A DNA stretch of 64,000 bases, from the NCBI GenBank assembly GCA_016702645.1, contig JADJDP010000050.1, positions 1-64,000 on the forward strand, read 5' to 3'. Shown here piece after piece: positions 1-11,216 of this stretch; positions within the stretch are counted from its first letter, which is position 1, and each line of letters opens with the position of its first letter. A program made the position numbers and the translations under genes. The stretch is from Flavobacteriales bacterium (lineage in GTDB: Bacteria > Bacteroidota > Bacteroidia > Flavobacteriales_F > PHOS-HE28). The notes beneath the pieces were generated by a model, which was not told the origin of the DNA, searched no databases, and saw only the letters and a list, made by a program, of their open reading frames with translations.

Positions 1-261
1 AGAACGCCCCCATGGTGAAGTGCGCGAGGTTGCCGATCACCAAGGGACGACCATAGATGCCGCCGAGCAATACACCTTCGCCATCCAGTTCATCAGCGCG
101 AAGCCGCAATAAAGGGCACCGCATAGCTGAGCCAAGGCCTGCTCCCAGTTCGTGGCATCACTGTGGAACCGGTGCAGGATCTCTTCTGGAGCGAACGTGA
201 GCGAGAGTCCGATCGCGGCCATGAACAAGGCGCTTGACATCATCAGGTAATGGCTGTTCAT
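1..261 (-). CDS. Small membrane protein, partial and frameshifted
   Basis: The reading frame starts with ATG at 261 on the minus strand and has hydrophobic segments around residues 7-24 and 44-58, so it is probably an integral membrane protein. After MNWMAK (near position 80) the frame runs into a short nonsense tail. One base over, a sensible continuation reads GVLLGGIYGRPLVIGN and then NLAHFTMGAF, which runs off the window edge. I therefore read one gene with a single-base indel, truncated by the window. I do not recognise the family. It lies just downstream, on the same strand, of a lolD 3' remnant, so it may once have followed lolD directly. Confidence 0.5.
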
Positions 262-274
262 TTCCGTATGATCT

Positions 275-345
275 TCATATCACGCCATCGCGCATCGTCA
301 ACTTCAGTGCGCCATATCCGCCAGTTCATCGTTGCGCGTCACGAA
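275..345 (-). pseudogene. Diverged remnant of the lolD 3' end
   Basis: On the minus strand these 71 bases align with the last 72 bases of the intact lolD (2263-2334), including the stop codon, with about 57 matching positions and a one-base gap. Restoring the gap gives VTRNDELADMAH followed by KLTMRDGVI and stop, compared with VTHNEELADMAD and KLVMRDGVI in lolD. No ABC signature or Walker sequence precedes it. Its 5' edge coincides with the stop codon of the delta-60 gene. It is too diverged to be a recent duplication. It looks like the old end of a lolD gene split by arrival of the delta-60 gene. Confidence 0.6.
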
Positions 346-2202
346 CACGGCAACGGCACCGCCAAAGTGGCCGAAGGGGTAGAGCCCCCGATGTTCAACA
401 GGATGGATCGCGATCGTTCGCCGCACCTAACATATTTCACCACGCCGTCCATGTTCACATCCTCGGGGAAGTATCCGCTCACGGTCGTTGTTGGTGTGGA
501 GCCACCGATGCGGACCAGGATGGATCGCGATCGTTCCCAGCACCCACGTATTGCAACACTTCGTTGAAGGTGACATCGCCGGCGCGCAAGAGCATAACGC
601 CGCTCACGTTCTTGCGCGCATCGTTGTCGTAGACCTGCGTGGTCGGTAGGGTGAAGTCCACTGCTGAGGTGGCCGTGCCGTATGCGAACGGTGTGGAAGG
701 CGAGAGCATCACGGGTAGGTGGTTGCGCGGTTTCACCACCACGCAATAGTTGCCGTGCGCAAGGCCACCGAAGCCAACGGAGGAAATACCATCGAGGTCC
801 ACCACATCGCCATCGCGTTGCAGGAGCACAGCGCGTGAGGCAGCAACTAGGTTCGGCGTTGCTGCGGGGCGCATCTCCACGATCACCCAATCGACGATGG
901 CGTTGTTACCGGTTGCGCTCAAGGTGCTTGAATGGATGGTGGCACCCGGCACGTAGACGGTTTCCGAATAGCCCATTGCCGTGAAGGGCGCTACTAATGG
1001 GAATGAGGGAAGCGTGCGAAGCGCGTCGGTCATCTGACCTGTGGAATACGGTCCTTCGAGGAGGACCTTGATCCGCGCCCGTGATGTGCCATTGATACGG
1101 GCGCATCTTGCTTCCGGTTCGTGCCGTTGTACGTGAAGAACCCACCTCCGAAGATCTTTGCCGTCCGGTTGCAGCGCGCTGAGCACCATGACGGAACATT
1201 CGGCGTTCCGCTGAAGGTGTTGTCCACGCTTCCATCGTTAAGTCTGCGAGTGAATAAAGGAGGTAAAGCAATAGCGCCCATCACAATACCTTACCATCTG
1301 GATACGCCGCAATGGGCCAGATCTCCACAGGTTCCGTGGTGCTGAACGTTCCTGCGTCAAAGCTCATGTCCAAACTGCCGTCGGGGTGGATGCGCGCGAC
1401 CCATTTGGCGGGATGTGCCATCGTAAGAGATAAAGCCGCCCCCGATCATGAATCTTGCCATCCGGCTGACGGGCAAGTGCATAGACACCGGCACTCGCGC
1501 CGGATGCATGATCGAAGCGCTGTTCAAGCTGCCGTTCTGGGTTAAGGCGAAGGATGTTACCCGTGGGTGCCGTTGTACGATCCGAACTGACCGCCGACCG
1601 CGATCCGCCCATCCGGTTGCAGCAGCATATGCTCGATCCGTTCGAAGGTGCGAACCCTGTTCCAACACCGAAGCTGTTGTCCAAGCTTCCAGTCGAAGTC
1701 AGCCTTCTTGGGACGAATACGCTTGAACTTGATCCAAGTAGGATATTGCCGTCCGGTTGTAAGACCATCACGTCCGGAGACTCCCCCAGTGTAAGCGAAT
1801 GGACGAAGGTCCCATCAAGCGTCCCATTGGAATTGAGCCGCGCAAGATGGATGCGTTCCGTGCCGTTGTACGTGGTAAAGGTGCCCGCGATCAGGATCTT
1901 GCCATCCGGCTGAAGCACCATGGCGTAGATGCTGCCGTTCGCGCCGCTTCCTGGGTAAAGGTTCCATCCAGGCTGCCATTCGCATTCAACCGTGTTATAT
2001 GGTCACACGATGTCCCGTTGTATGTGGTGAAAAGCCCGGCAGCGAGGATCTTCCCATCGGGTTGAACCTCGATCGCGGTCACGATATGGTTGAACCCGGT
2101 CCCGGGATCGAACGACAGGTCCAAAGCACCGTCCTGGGCGAATAGACCACTGCCCACAAAGACTGCAATGAACGCACTAAGAAGAGGTCGCGGACCTGCC
2201 AT
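339..2202 (-). pseudogene. Delta-60 (DUF5122) repeat exported protein with dockerin-like tail, multiply frameshifted
   Basis: The gene starts at 2202 with a signal peptide (hydrophobic stretch ending FAQDGALD). Repeats of the delta-60 type follow, with recurrent LQPDGKILIAG, TTYNGT and LNSNGTLDGTF motifs, which form beta-propeller-like surface domains. The reading frame changes at least six times (near 1900, 1650, 1460, 1280, 1180 and 450), but homology continues across every break. The C-terminal 120 residues carry two copies of a module with NIGGSTP-like ends and a calcium-loop-like DVNMDGVV segment, typical of Bacteroidota secreted proteins. Two DNA repeats containing aggatggatcgcgatcgttc, near 401 and 520, reflect that duplication. 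The breaks may be sequencing errors or real decay. The gene sits between intact lolD and a lolD 3' remnant. Confidence 0.7.
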
Positions 2203-2262
2203 GTGGGTTCGTGTCAGCGAAAGGTAGACGGAAAGTTCGCAGGTGGTTGTGCTGTTAGGAAC

Positions 2263-2911
<649 letters not shown>

Positions 2912-3014
2912 GGGGTAAAGAAAGGAGTTGTCGGATCTCGGTTCCTAGTTGTCGAGCTGTTCTCGGTGGAACTGACGATCAACAACGGGGAACGGACAAC
3001 CTGGAACCGCCCTC

Positions 3015-3022
3015 TACATTCG
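3015..3022 (+). promoter_or_regulatory. Candidate -7 element TACATTCG upstream of sucC
   Basis: The octamer fits the Bacteroidota -7 consensus TAnnTTTG with one change. It ends only 4 bases before the sucC ATG at 3027, so a transcript from it would have almost no leader. No clear -33 element was found. Confidence 0.4.
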
Positions 3023-3026
3023 CGCC

Positions 3027-4217
3027 ATGAACCTCCACGAGTACCAAGGCAAGAGCATCCTTTCCCAGTATGGTGTCCGCGTGCAACGCGGGCTGGTGGC
3101 CTACAACGCTGATGAGGCGGTTGACCAAGCCAAGCGCCTGAGCCAGGAGACCGGCACCAAGTGGTGGGTGGTGAAGGCGCAGATCCATGCCGGTGGTCGT
3201 GGCAAGGGCGGTGGTGTTAAGCTGGCGAAGAACATCGACGAGGTGCGCGAGAAGAGCGATGCCATCATCGGCATGATGCTGAAGAGCCCGCAGACGCCGC
3301 CACAAGGGAAAAAGGTGCACAAGGTCCTCATCGCGGAGGATGTGTACTACCCCGGTGCCAGCGAGACGAAGGAGTATTACATGAGCGTGCTGCTCGATCG
3401 CGCCAGCGGCAAGAACGTGATCGTGTACAGCACGGAGGGCGGCATGGACATCGAAGAGGTGGCCGAGCATCACCCGGACAAGATCAAGAAGGAGGTGATC
3501 GATCCGCGTGTGGGCCTGCGTCCTTTCCAGTGCAACAAGATCGCCACCGCCTTGGGGTCACCGGCGCTGCGAAAAAGGAAATGGGCAAGTTCATCGCCGC
3601 GCTCTACAAGGCCTATGAAGGTTGCGATGCCGCCATGTTCGAGATCAATCCCGTGCTGAAGACCAGCGACGACAAGGTGATCGCCGTGGACGCCAAGGTC
3701 CGGCTTGGATGGTAACGCGCTCTACCGCCACCCGGACTACGCCGAGATGCGCGACAAGACCGAAGAGGACCCCATCGAAGTGGAAGCCGGTGAAGCGGGC
3801 CTCAACTACGTGAAGCTCGACGGCAACGTGGGCTGCATGGTGAACGGCGCCGGCCTGGCCATGGCCACCATGGACATCATCAAGCTCAGCGGCGGGGAGC
3901 CGGCCAACTTCCTCGACGTCGGTGGTACGGCCGATGCCGCTCGTGTGGAGAAGGCCTTCCGCATCATCCTGAAGGACCCCACCGTGAAGGCGATCCTGGT
4001 GAACATCTTCGGTGGCATCGTGCGCTGCGACCGCGTGGCGCAAGGCATCGTGGACGCCTACAAGAACATCGGCGACATCAAGGTGCCCATCATCGTGCGC
4101 TTGCAAGGCACCAACGCGGTCGAGGCGAAGGAGCTGATCGACAAGAGCGGCTTGAAAGTCCTGAGTGCGGTGGCTCTGCAAGAAGCAGCGGACCGGGTGA
4201 AGGAGGTGCTGGCGTAA
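3027..4217 (+). CDS. sucC: ADP-forming succinyl-CoA ligase subunit beta (two frameshifts)
   Basis: This is the beta subunit of succinyl-CoA synthetase in the TCA cycle, which couples succinyl-CoA cleavage to nucleotide phosphorylation together with SucD. The N-terminus MNLHEYQGKSILSQYGV is characteristic, and the ATP-grasp region and the C-terminal ligase domain are present (GGEPANFLDVGGTA, FGGIVRCDRVAQG). The frame breaks at about 3557, where one G is missing from a GGGG run (KIATALG then VTGAAKKEMGKF). It breaks again at about 3703, where an extra G gives a false stop before NALYRHPDYAEMRDK. The corrected length is about 397 residues, the usual size. Both breaks are in G runs, which suggests sequence error. 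sucD is not in the window. Confidence 0.9.
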
Positions 4218-4221
4218 GCCG

Positions 4222-5688
4222 CTACACGCGCAGTTCCGGACGAGGCCCGTTCCAAGCCGAGCCGCTCGATGGCTCGTTCAACTCTCGGGTCTTCACCATC
4301 ACCATCAACCGTCTCCGGCTTCGTCTCGGTCGCACCATCGGGTGATGTGAACTGGCCTTCCGTTCCACCAGGATGATGCGCCCTTCGGGAAATGCAGGTC
4401 CACGATCAGTGATCACCGCCGTGCTGCCGGGTGGTACCCATAGGCCCACCAGGGTCCCTGTATGTTCCTTGCTCAACTCCACGTCCAGCGCGCTCTCTTG
4501 CCTGAATCCCTTGGGACGTTCCACCCGCAGCAGTTTTGCGGCGAGCGGGAGGGTGGAACCCTGCAATAGCACGGAGGTGAGCACGGCGAAGAACACCACG
4601 TTGAAAATGAACTGCGCGTTCTCCAGCCCGGCGATCAACGGATAGGTGGCGAAAACGATGGGAACGGCCCCGCGCAAACCCACCCAGGACAGGAAGGTCT
4701 TTTGCCGCCAAGTGACCCGGGAAAGGAGCGAGGCTCACGAACACGGCTATGGGACGCGCCAACACGATGAGCACAAGGCCGATCAACAACCCGGTGCCGA
4801 TCACTGGCACCACTTTTCGGGAATACGAGCAGGCCGAGGGTGAGGAACATGACGATCTGCACCAGCCACGCCTGTCCATCATAGAAGCGGATCAGGCTCT
4901 TCTTATGGATGAAGTCCGAGTTGCCTAGCATTACCCCCGATAGGTACACGGCCAGGAATCCGTTGCCACCAATACTGTCCGTTGCAGCGAACGTGAACAT
5001 CATCAGCGCCAACAGGAGCACCGGGTACAGCCCGTCGAACGCCAGCTTGATGTGGTTCAAGGTGTAGGTCATCACCCGGCCCATCAGCCAACCGGCCAGC
5101 GCGCCAGTGGACATCTGGATGAAGAAGCTCGGGATCAATGACCACAAGGACCCGTGTTCCCCTTGGATGATACCGATCAAGCTCACCGTGAGGAAGAACC
5201 CCATCGGGTCGTTGCTTCCGCTTTCCAGTTCAAGCAATGGTCGCAGGTTCGCCTTCAGCCGCAAATTGCGCGAGCGAAGATGGTGCAGCAGCGGCGTCAG
5301 TGGAGGAAACAATGGCACCGAGCAACAAGCCTGAGAGGGTGAGATCGGTGAAGAGCGGTACCGTCACTCCCACGATCAATGCGGTCAACAACACGCCCAC
5401 CGTGGCCAGCGAAATGCCTTTGATCAACACCGGCTGCACGCTCTCCTTCTTGGTGTCCAATCCACCGGAGAACAGGATGAACACCAGCGCGATGATGCCC
5501 ATGGTCTGCGCGAACTGCGCATTGTCGAAGCGATCGGCCGAGCCGTCACTGGCGATCATCCCACGGCAGGAGAGGATGAGGGTAGGCACCCCCAATCGGC
5601 CGCTGGTCTTGCTGGCAACAATGCTGGCGAAGAGCAAGAGCGCTCCTATCAACAGCAGGTGTTCCACATGCACTTCCATGGTGGACAA
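4222..5688 (-). pseudogene. Potassium/proton antiporter of the CPA1 (NhaP/CvrA) type, several frameshifts
   Basis: This is a multi-pass inner-membrane cation/H+ exchanger. The N-terminal part has the typical HLLLIGALLLFASIVASK start, then FILFSGGLDT and IVSSTDAAA (the exchanger core with the conserved SSTD). The middle part has LLELESGSNDPMGFFLT and NGFLAVYLSGVMLGN, then LRGAVPIVFATYPL. The end matches a TrkA-C/RCK-C domain (GTLVGLWVPPGSTAV, LMVMVKTRELNE). The frame changes near 5260, 4815, 4690 and 4350, and possibly near 5560. The family order is intact from end to end, with no missing segment obvious, so the gene may be whole in the organism. It is convergent with sucC, with a gap of only a few bases. 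Confidence 0.75.
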
Positions 5689-5724
5689 GATACCGTTGCC
5701 TGCGGCTTAGTTTCGGCCCAACAG

Positions 5725-6281
5725 ATGAACGCGCATCTCTTGCTCCACGGTGCTCTTGGTAGCAAGGGCCAACTGAAGGGGCTTCAATTGCAGGTAGGTG
5801 GTCACGCCATCGATCTTGCGGGGCACGGCGATCGCGAGATCCCTGAGAACGGGCTCACCTTCGAGCATTTCATCGATGACATCGATGGGTTCTTCAACGA
5901 AGAGGGACTGACCGAGGCTCACTTCTTCGGCTACAGCATGGGTGGCTATGCGGCACTGCTCTATGCATCACGCTTTCCGCAGCGTGTTCGATCGGTCACC
6001 ACCTTGGGATCCATTCTCGTTTGGAGCGAAGAAGGTCTTCACTGGCTGCTTCGCCCTTGCTGACGGATGAAGTGATCGCACGGATCGAGTGCCCGGTGCT
6101 TGTTTGCGTGGGTGATGGCGATACGAGCGCCGGGCTGGACAACACGCGTTCGTTCGCTGCCGTATTGCCTCGCTCCGAGGTGCTCGTGCTTCCCTCCACG
6201 CGACATCCTTTTGAGGAGGTCGACCTGGACTTCCTTGTTCCACGTCTCAAGACCTTCTGGGAGCGCGTTGATGAGCGCTGA
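5725..6281 (+). pseudogene. Alpha/beta hydrolase with frameshift and apparent lid deletion
   Basis: The protein begins MNAHLLLHGALGSKGQL. It contains the nucleophile elbow GYSMGGYAALLYASRFP, then after a break LTDEVIARIECPVLVCVGDGDT and a C-terminal STRHPFEEVDLDF that would supply the catalytic His. Relatives have roughly 60 more residues (a lid region) between the LGSILVW strand and the LTDEVI segment. Here only about 10 residues and a frame change separate them, near 6020-6060. Either an internal deletion has occurred or the assembly has lost about 180 bases. Substrate is unknown. It is divergent from the antiporter gene, with a 36-base gap. Confidence 0.6.
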
Positions 6282-7075
6282 TCAGGGAGCGATCGTCAGG
6301 CGTGTGCCATCAGGAAGCGCATGGTAGAAGTACTTCCGGTGTTCTGGTGAAGCCTGCTTTAGCTGAAGAAGCACCACTTCCATCGGACTGCGCTTGCGCC
6401 TCTTTCCGTTGGGGCGCTGTGCAGTGATGGAGACGTGATCCGCAGGCGCGGAAAGACTTCCCATACGTTGCGCCCAAGCGCAACGTATCGCCCGGTTGCA
6501 CCGTGAAGGTTCCTCCCGGTAGTCCAGGCGAAGGGTTGGTCGCGCGCGCTAGCACCACACAAGCCCATCTGGTGCTGTTCACCACGAAGACCTCGTTGAC
6601 GAACAGAAGCTGTTCGTGTACCTCTTCCTGTTCCTTGGGCAAGGTCACTTCCGGTTCTCATGCCCCCCGGACCTGGGATGATCCCATCGTTATCGCGTCC
6701 TTGTTCGGTGAAGCCTGTCTTCACCCCGTTCTCATCATACGTGGTGGTGCTCCGATACCACTGGATACCACCGTCGGGGGCATCGCTCACCTCGATCCTG
6801 CTCACGCCACCGTTGGGGTGATAACTGAAGTCAGCGCTCGCATGCCCCGCGATCCTCCGTGTCTGGTAGCTGAAGATCTCCTTACCGGTGACATCGTAGG
6901 CCCAACTCCGGCCCCAGCGGTCGTTCGTGTCCATCCAGACCTTGGTGCTCACCCTCCCGTTGGTGAAGTAGTGGATCACCACAGTGCCGCTATCGGTCTT
7001 GAAGGTGCGTTCGCGGCCTTGCGCAGTGGCGGTTGCGCCGATGACAAGGGCTATCAGAAGAAAGATGGTTCGCAT
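6282..7075 (-). CDS. Exported protein with YwqK/MORN-like motifs (frameshifted)
   Basis: The start at 7075 gives a signal peptide (MRTIFLLIALVIGATATAQG). It is followed by short segments such as HYFTNGRVSTKVW, SYHPNGGVSRIEV and TTYDENGVKTGF, which resemble the antitoxin YwqK / MORN-variant repeat. The frame changes near 6650 (continuing TLPKEQEEVHEQLLFVNEV) and again near 6450 (continuing SPMEVVLLQLKQASPEHRKY), ending at 6282. About 262 residues after correction. Function is unknown; such proteins are usually exported in Bacteroidota. It is divergent from the biotin carboxylase gene. Confidence 0.55.
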
Positions 7076-7135
7076 GGCCCGGCTGGGCCAAAGATCAGGC
7101 CAACGCTTCGCATCTTCGCCCATCATTCCCCAGCC

Positions 7136-8638
<1,503 letters not shown>

Positions 8639-8704
8639 GGGGGTACAAGGGAATAAGGGCACGGGATCGGCGTTGTAGCTTCACTGTCGAAAACGGCCTT
8701 GGGA

Positions 8705-9430
8705 ATGTTCCGTTCGTTACGCTCCATATCGTTCACGCTCGTTGTAGGCCTATGCGCGGGCTTGCGTGCCCAAGCACCCATGGCGCCTGTTCCCCTGCAG
8801 CCTTTGGTGCTCGGCGGCGATACCGTGGCGACGTTCCAACTCGGTGAAGTGGTGGTGGAGGGGCGCTGGAACACGAGGGATCCGCGGCAGGCAGCCCGTT
8901 ATGATCGGCTTACGCGTGCAGTGGTGAAGGTGTATCCGTACGCCCACATAACCGCCGATCTGCTGCGCGAATACGAACACGATCTGGCGACGATCGGCAG
9001 GCACCGCGACCAGGAGCTTTACGTGAAACTCGCCGAGGCCGAACTACGTGCGGAATTCGAAGCGGATGTGAAGAACCTGACAGCAAGCCAGGGTCGGGTG
9101 CTGGTGAAGCTGATCGATCGAGAGACCGGCCGCACGTCCTACCAACTGGTGAAGCAGTTGCGCGGCAATTTCACCGCGTTCGTGTGGCAGGGCTTCGCGC
9201 GCCTTTTCGGACAGGATCTACGCAGCACCTACGATGCCGAAGGTGATGATCGAATGATCGAACTCATCGTACAGCGCATTGAACGCGGTGAACTGGCTGT
9301 TGTGCAACGCCCGGCGAGAACGGCCAAGGCGCAGGCCCGTTTGGACAAACGCAAGGCCCGTTTGTACAAGCGATATGGCCTTGTCCCAGCCACGTCCATG
9401 CTTGACGGGGGCGAGGAGGGAACGCACTAG
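8705..9430 (+). CDS. DUF4294 domain-containing exported protein
   Basis: A Bacteroidota-specific family of unknown function. ATG 8705 is preferred over an upstream TTG, and it gives a signal peptide (hydrophobic stretch ending GLRAQAP). The domain follows with its typical LTRAVVKVYPYAHITADLL, TASQGRVLVKLIDRETG and SYQLVKQLRGNFTAFVWQG segments. The C-terminus is basic (ARLDKRKARLYKRYGL). About 241 residues, usual for the family. It follows the biotin carboxylase by 66 bases. Confidence 0.8.
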   Translation: MFRSLRSISFTLVVGLCAGLRAQAPMAPVPLQPLVLGGDTVATFQLGEVVVEGRWNTRDPRQAARYDRLTRAVVKVYPYAHITADLLREYEHDLATIGRHRDQELYVKLAEAELRAEFEADVKNLTASQGRVLVKLIDRETGRTSYQLVKQLRGNFTAFVWQGFARLFGQDLRSTYDAEGDDRMIELIVQRIERGELAVVQRPARTAKAQARLDKRKARLYKRYGLVPATSMLDGGEEGTH

Positions 9431-9486
9431 TGGTCGGAGCGGCCGCTGGGCGGCCGTATCCAAGGAGGCGGTGGTGCCGTGCCAGC

Positions 9487-10224
9487 CTATTGCCTCGCAC
9501 TCACCGCCCCTGACCGGAACCGCCAAAGAAAGAGCAGATAGTGCAAGGTGGTCCGCACCAGTTTCATCTTGGAGCGATCCGTGCGCTTGTTGGAAGCAAG
9601 CACCATCGGCACTTCGATCACCGTGGCCCGGACCGCAAGCATTTTCAGGAGCACCTCCAACATGCAGATGAAGCCGTTCTCCTCGATCAAGCGGGGCCAG
9701 CGAAGGCTGGCTTCCTGCAATTTGGGAACGCGGTACACGCGGTAGAAACTGCTAAGCGTGGACACCTTGAGGTCGTAGATGAAGCGGAAGAAGAAATTGG
9801 CCACCGTGCTCAAAAGACGGCGCAGGAAGGTGGTATGCTCGAAGCCCCCGCCCTGCACGTACACCGAAGCAAGGACCATATCGTATCCGAGACGCGAGAT
9901 GGCCAGCATCTTGGGCAACAAAGTGATGTCCGATGTTCGATCGGCTTCCATCGTTACTACGACATCGTTCTCGCTGGCCTGCGCGAGGATGTGGTCGAAG
10001 CCGCGTTGGAAAGCGGCACCCGGTCCCTGGTTCATAGGGGCTGTGAGCACGGTATATGCTGTTCCTTCGAACGCTAGATGCAATTCGGCCACGGTTCCGT
10101 CCACGGATCCATCATCCGAAAACACGTAGTGCCGGTCTTCAGGTAGCACTGTTCCGCGGAGTTCATCGGCAAGTGCTCGCACATTGCCAGCCTCGTTGTA
10201 GGTGGGAACAAGGAACCAGATCAT
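9487..10224 (-). CDS. Family 2 glycosyltransferase (dolichol-phosphate-mannose-synthase-like)
   Basis: A GT-A fold enzyme that transfers a sugar from a nucleotide donor, probably to a lipid carrier. The N-terminus MIWFLVPTYNEAGNVRAL and the DDGSVDGT motif are the nucleotide-binding start of GT2, and VVVTMEADRTSD supplies the acidic metal-binding motif. A hydrophobic segment lies at the C-terminus (TLHYLLFLWRF). 245 residues. It overlaps the preceding epimerase gene by 4 bases (ATGA), so the two are translationally coupled. It is the last gene of a three-gene glycan operon (12868 to 9487). Confidence 0.85.
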   Translation of the reverse strand: MIWFLVPTYNEAGNVRALADELRGTVLPEDRHYVFSDDGSVDGTVAELHLAFEGTAYTVLTAPMNQGPGAAFQRGFDHILAQASENDVVVTMEADRTSDITLLPKMLAISRLGYDMVLASVYVQGGGFEHTTFLRRLLSTVANFFFRFIYDLKVSTLSSFYRVYRVPKLQEASLRWPRLIEENGFICMLEVLLKMLAVRATVIEVPMVLASNKRTDRSKMKLVRTTLHYLLFLWRFRSGAVSARQ

Positions 10225-11216
10225 CGGTTGGGATACTGCGCGCGTTGCCAGGCAATGGTGCGCTCCAGACCTTCCTGAAGATCGAAGGCCGGTTCGAAAC
10301 CGAGCATCGTCCGGATCTTCGTGATATCGGGTACGCGACGTTGCACATCCTCATATCCGCCGCCGAAACTCTCGTAGGGGATGTACGTGATCAGGGGTGC
10401 ATCGTCCTGTGGTCTGATCAACCTCCAGATCGATCGGGCAAGGTCCGAGATGGAGATCTCCTGACGTGGGTCCGATGCGATGTTGAAGATCTCCCTCGAA
10501 GCCTGTTCATCCTCGATGCATCGCATGATCCCTTGCACGGTATCATCGATGTAGGTGAAGGTTCGTGTCTGCGCACCATCTCCGTGCAGTTCGATGGGTT
10601 CATTGAACAGGGCCTTCTCGATGAAGACGGACTGCGGACCACCCCACCATGTGAGGTTCTGGTTGGGGCCGTATGAACCGAAGAACCGCATGATGGTGTA
10701 GTTCAACCCCTTCTCCTCGCCTGTGGCGATCAACTTGTGTTCACTGAAGATCTTCGACGCAGCATATGCCCATCGCTTCACTTTGGTGGAACCCAGCACC
10801 AGGTCGCTTTCCTCGGTGAAGGGGATCTTCGGGTTCTTTCCGTACACATCGGAGGTTGATGCGAACACAAGCCGCGCGCCGGTGAGGAGGCAATGTTGTA
10901 TCACGTTGGTGCTCATCACCTGGTTCTCCTCGATGGTGCGGTAGGAGTTGGTGTAGCGTGGGATCTTCTGGCTTGCGAGGTGTACGACGACATCGGCCCC
11001 GATACCCTTCAGCACCGAAGGGTCGCAAACGTCACCTTGAACGAACGTGAAGCGTTCATGACCCATGATGCCAACGAGGTTCTCAGGTCGGCCGTAACTC
11101 AGGTTGTCAATGCCGACAACGGTGTGGCCACCGCGAAGGAGGGACATGGCCAAGTTGGAGCCGATGAAACCTGCCGCACCGGTCAGAAGAACACGCATGC
11201 TGCCAAGATCGCTCAT
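10221..11216 (-). CDS. NAD-dependent epimerase/dehydratase (extended SDR)
   Basis: A sugar-nucleotide-modifying enzyme. The Rossmann motif TGAAGFIGSN is at residues 12-21. VVHLASQK and VFASTSDVYG follow, and the catalytic pair lies in YAASK (residues about 151-155). The C-terminal part has the TFTYIDDTVQGIMRCIE and FNIASDPRQEISI motifs of UDP-hexose epimerases and UDP-glucuronate decarboxylases. 331 residues. The start at 11216 is supported by a 4-base ATGA overlap with the upstream membrane transferase gene. The exact sugar is not determined. Confidence 0.85.
   Translation of the reverse strand: MSDLGSMRVLLTGAAGFIGSNLAMSLLRGGHTVVGIDNLSYGRPENLVGIMGHERFTFVQGDVCDPSVLKGIGADVVVHLASQKIPRYTNSYRTIEENQVMSTNVIQHCLLTGARLVFASTSDVYGKNPKIPFTEESDLVLGSTKVKRWAYAASKIFSEHKLIATGEEKGLNYTIMRFFGSYGPNQNLTWWGGPQSVFIEKALFNEPIELHGDGAQTRTFTYIDDTVQGIMRCIEDEQASREIFNIASDPRQEISISDLARSIWRLIRPQDDAPLITYIPYESFGGGYEDVQRRVPDITKIRTMLGFEPAFDLQEGLERTIAWQRAQYPNR

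Noticed and set aside
9443..9460. Inverted repeat cggccgc/gcggccg after the DUF4294 gene as a terminator
   Set aside because: The arms pair, but there is no T run on either side, so a rho-independent terminator cannot be supported.
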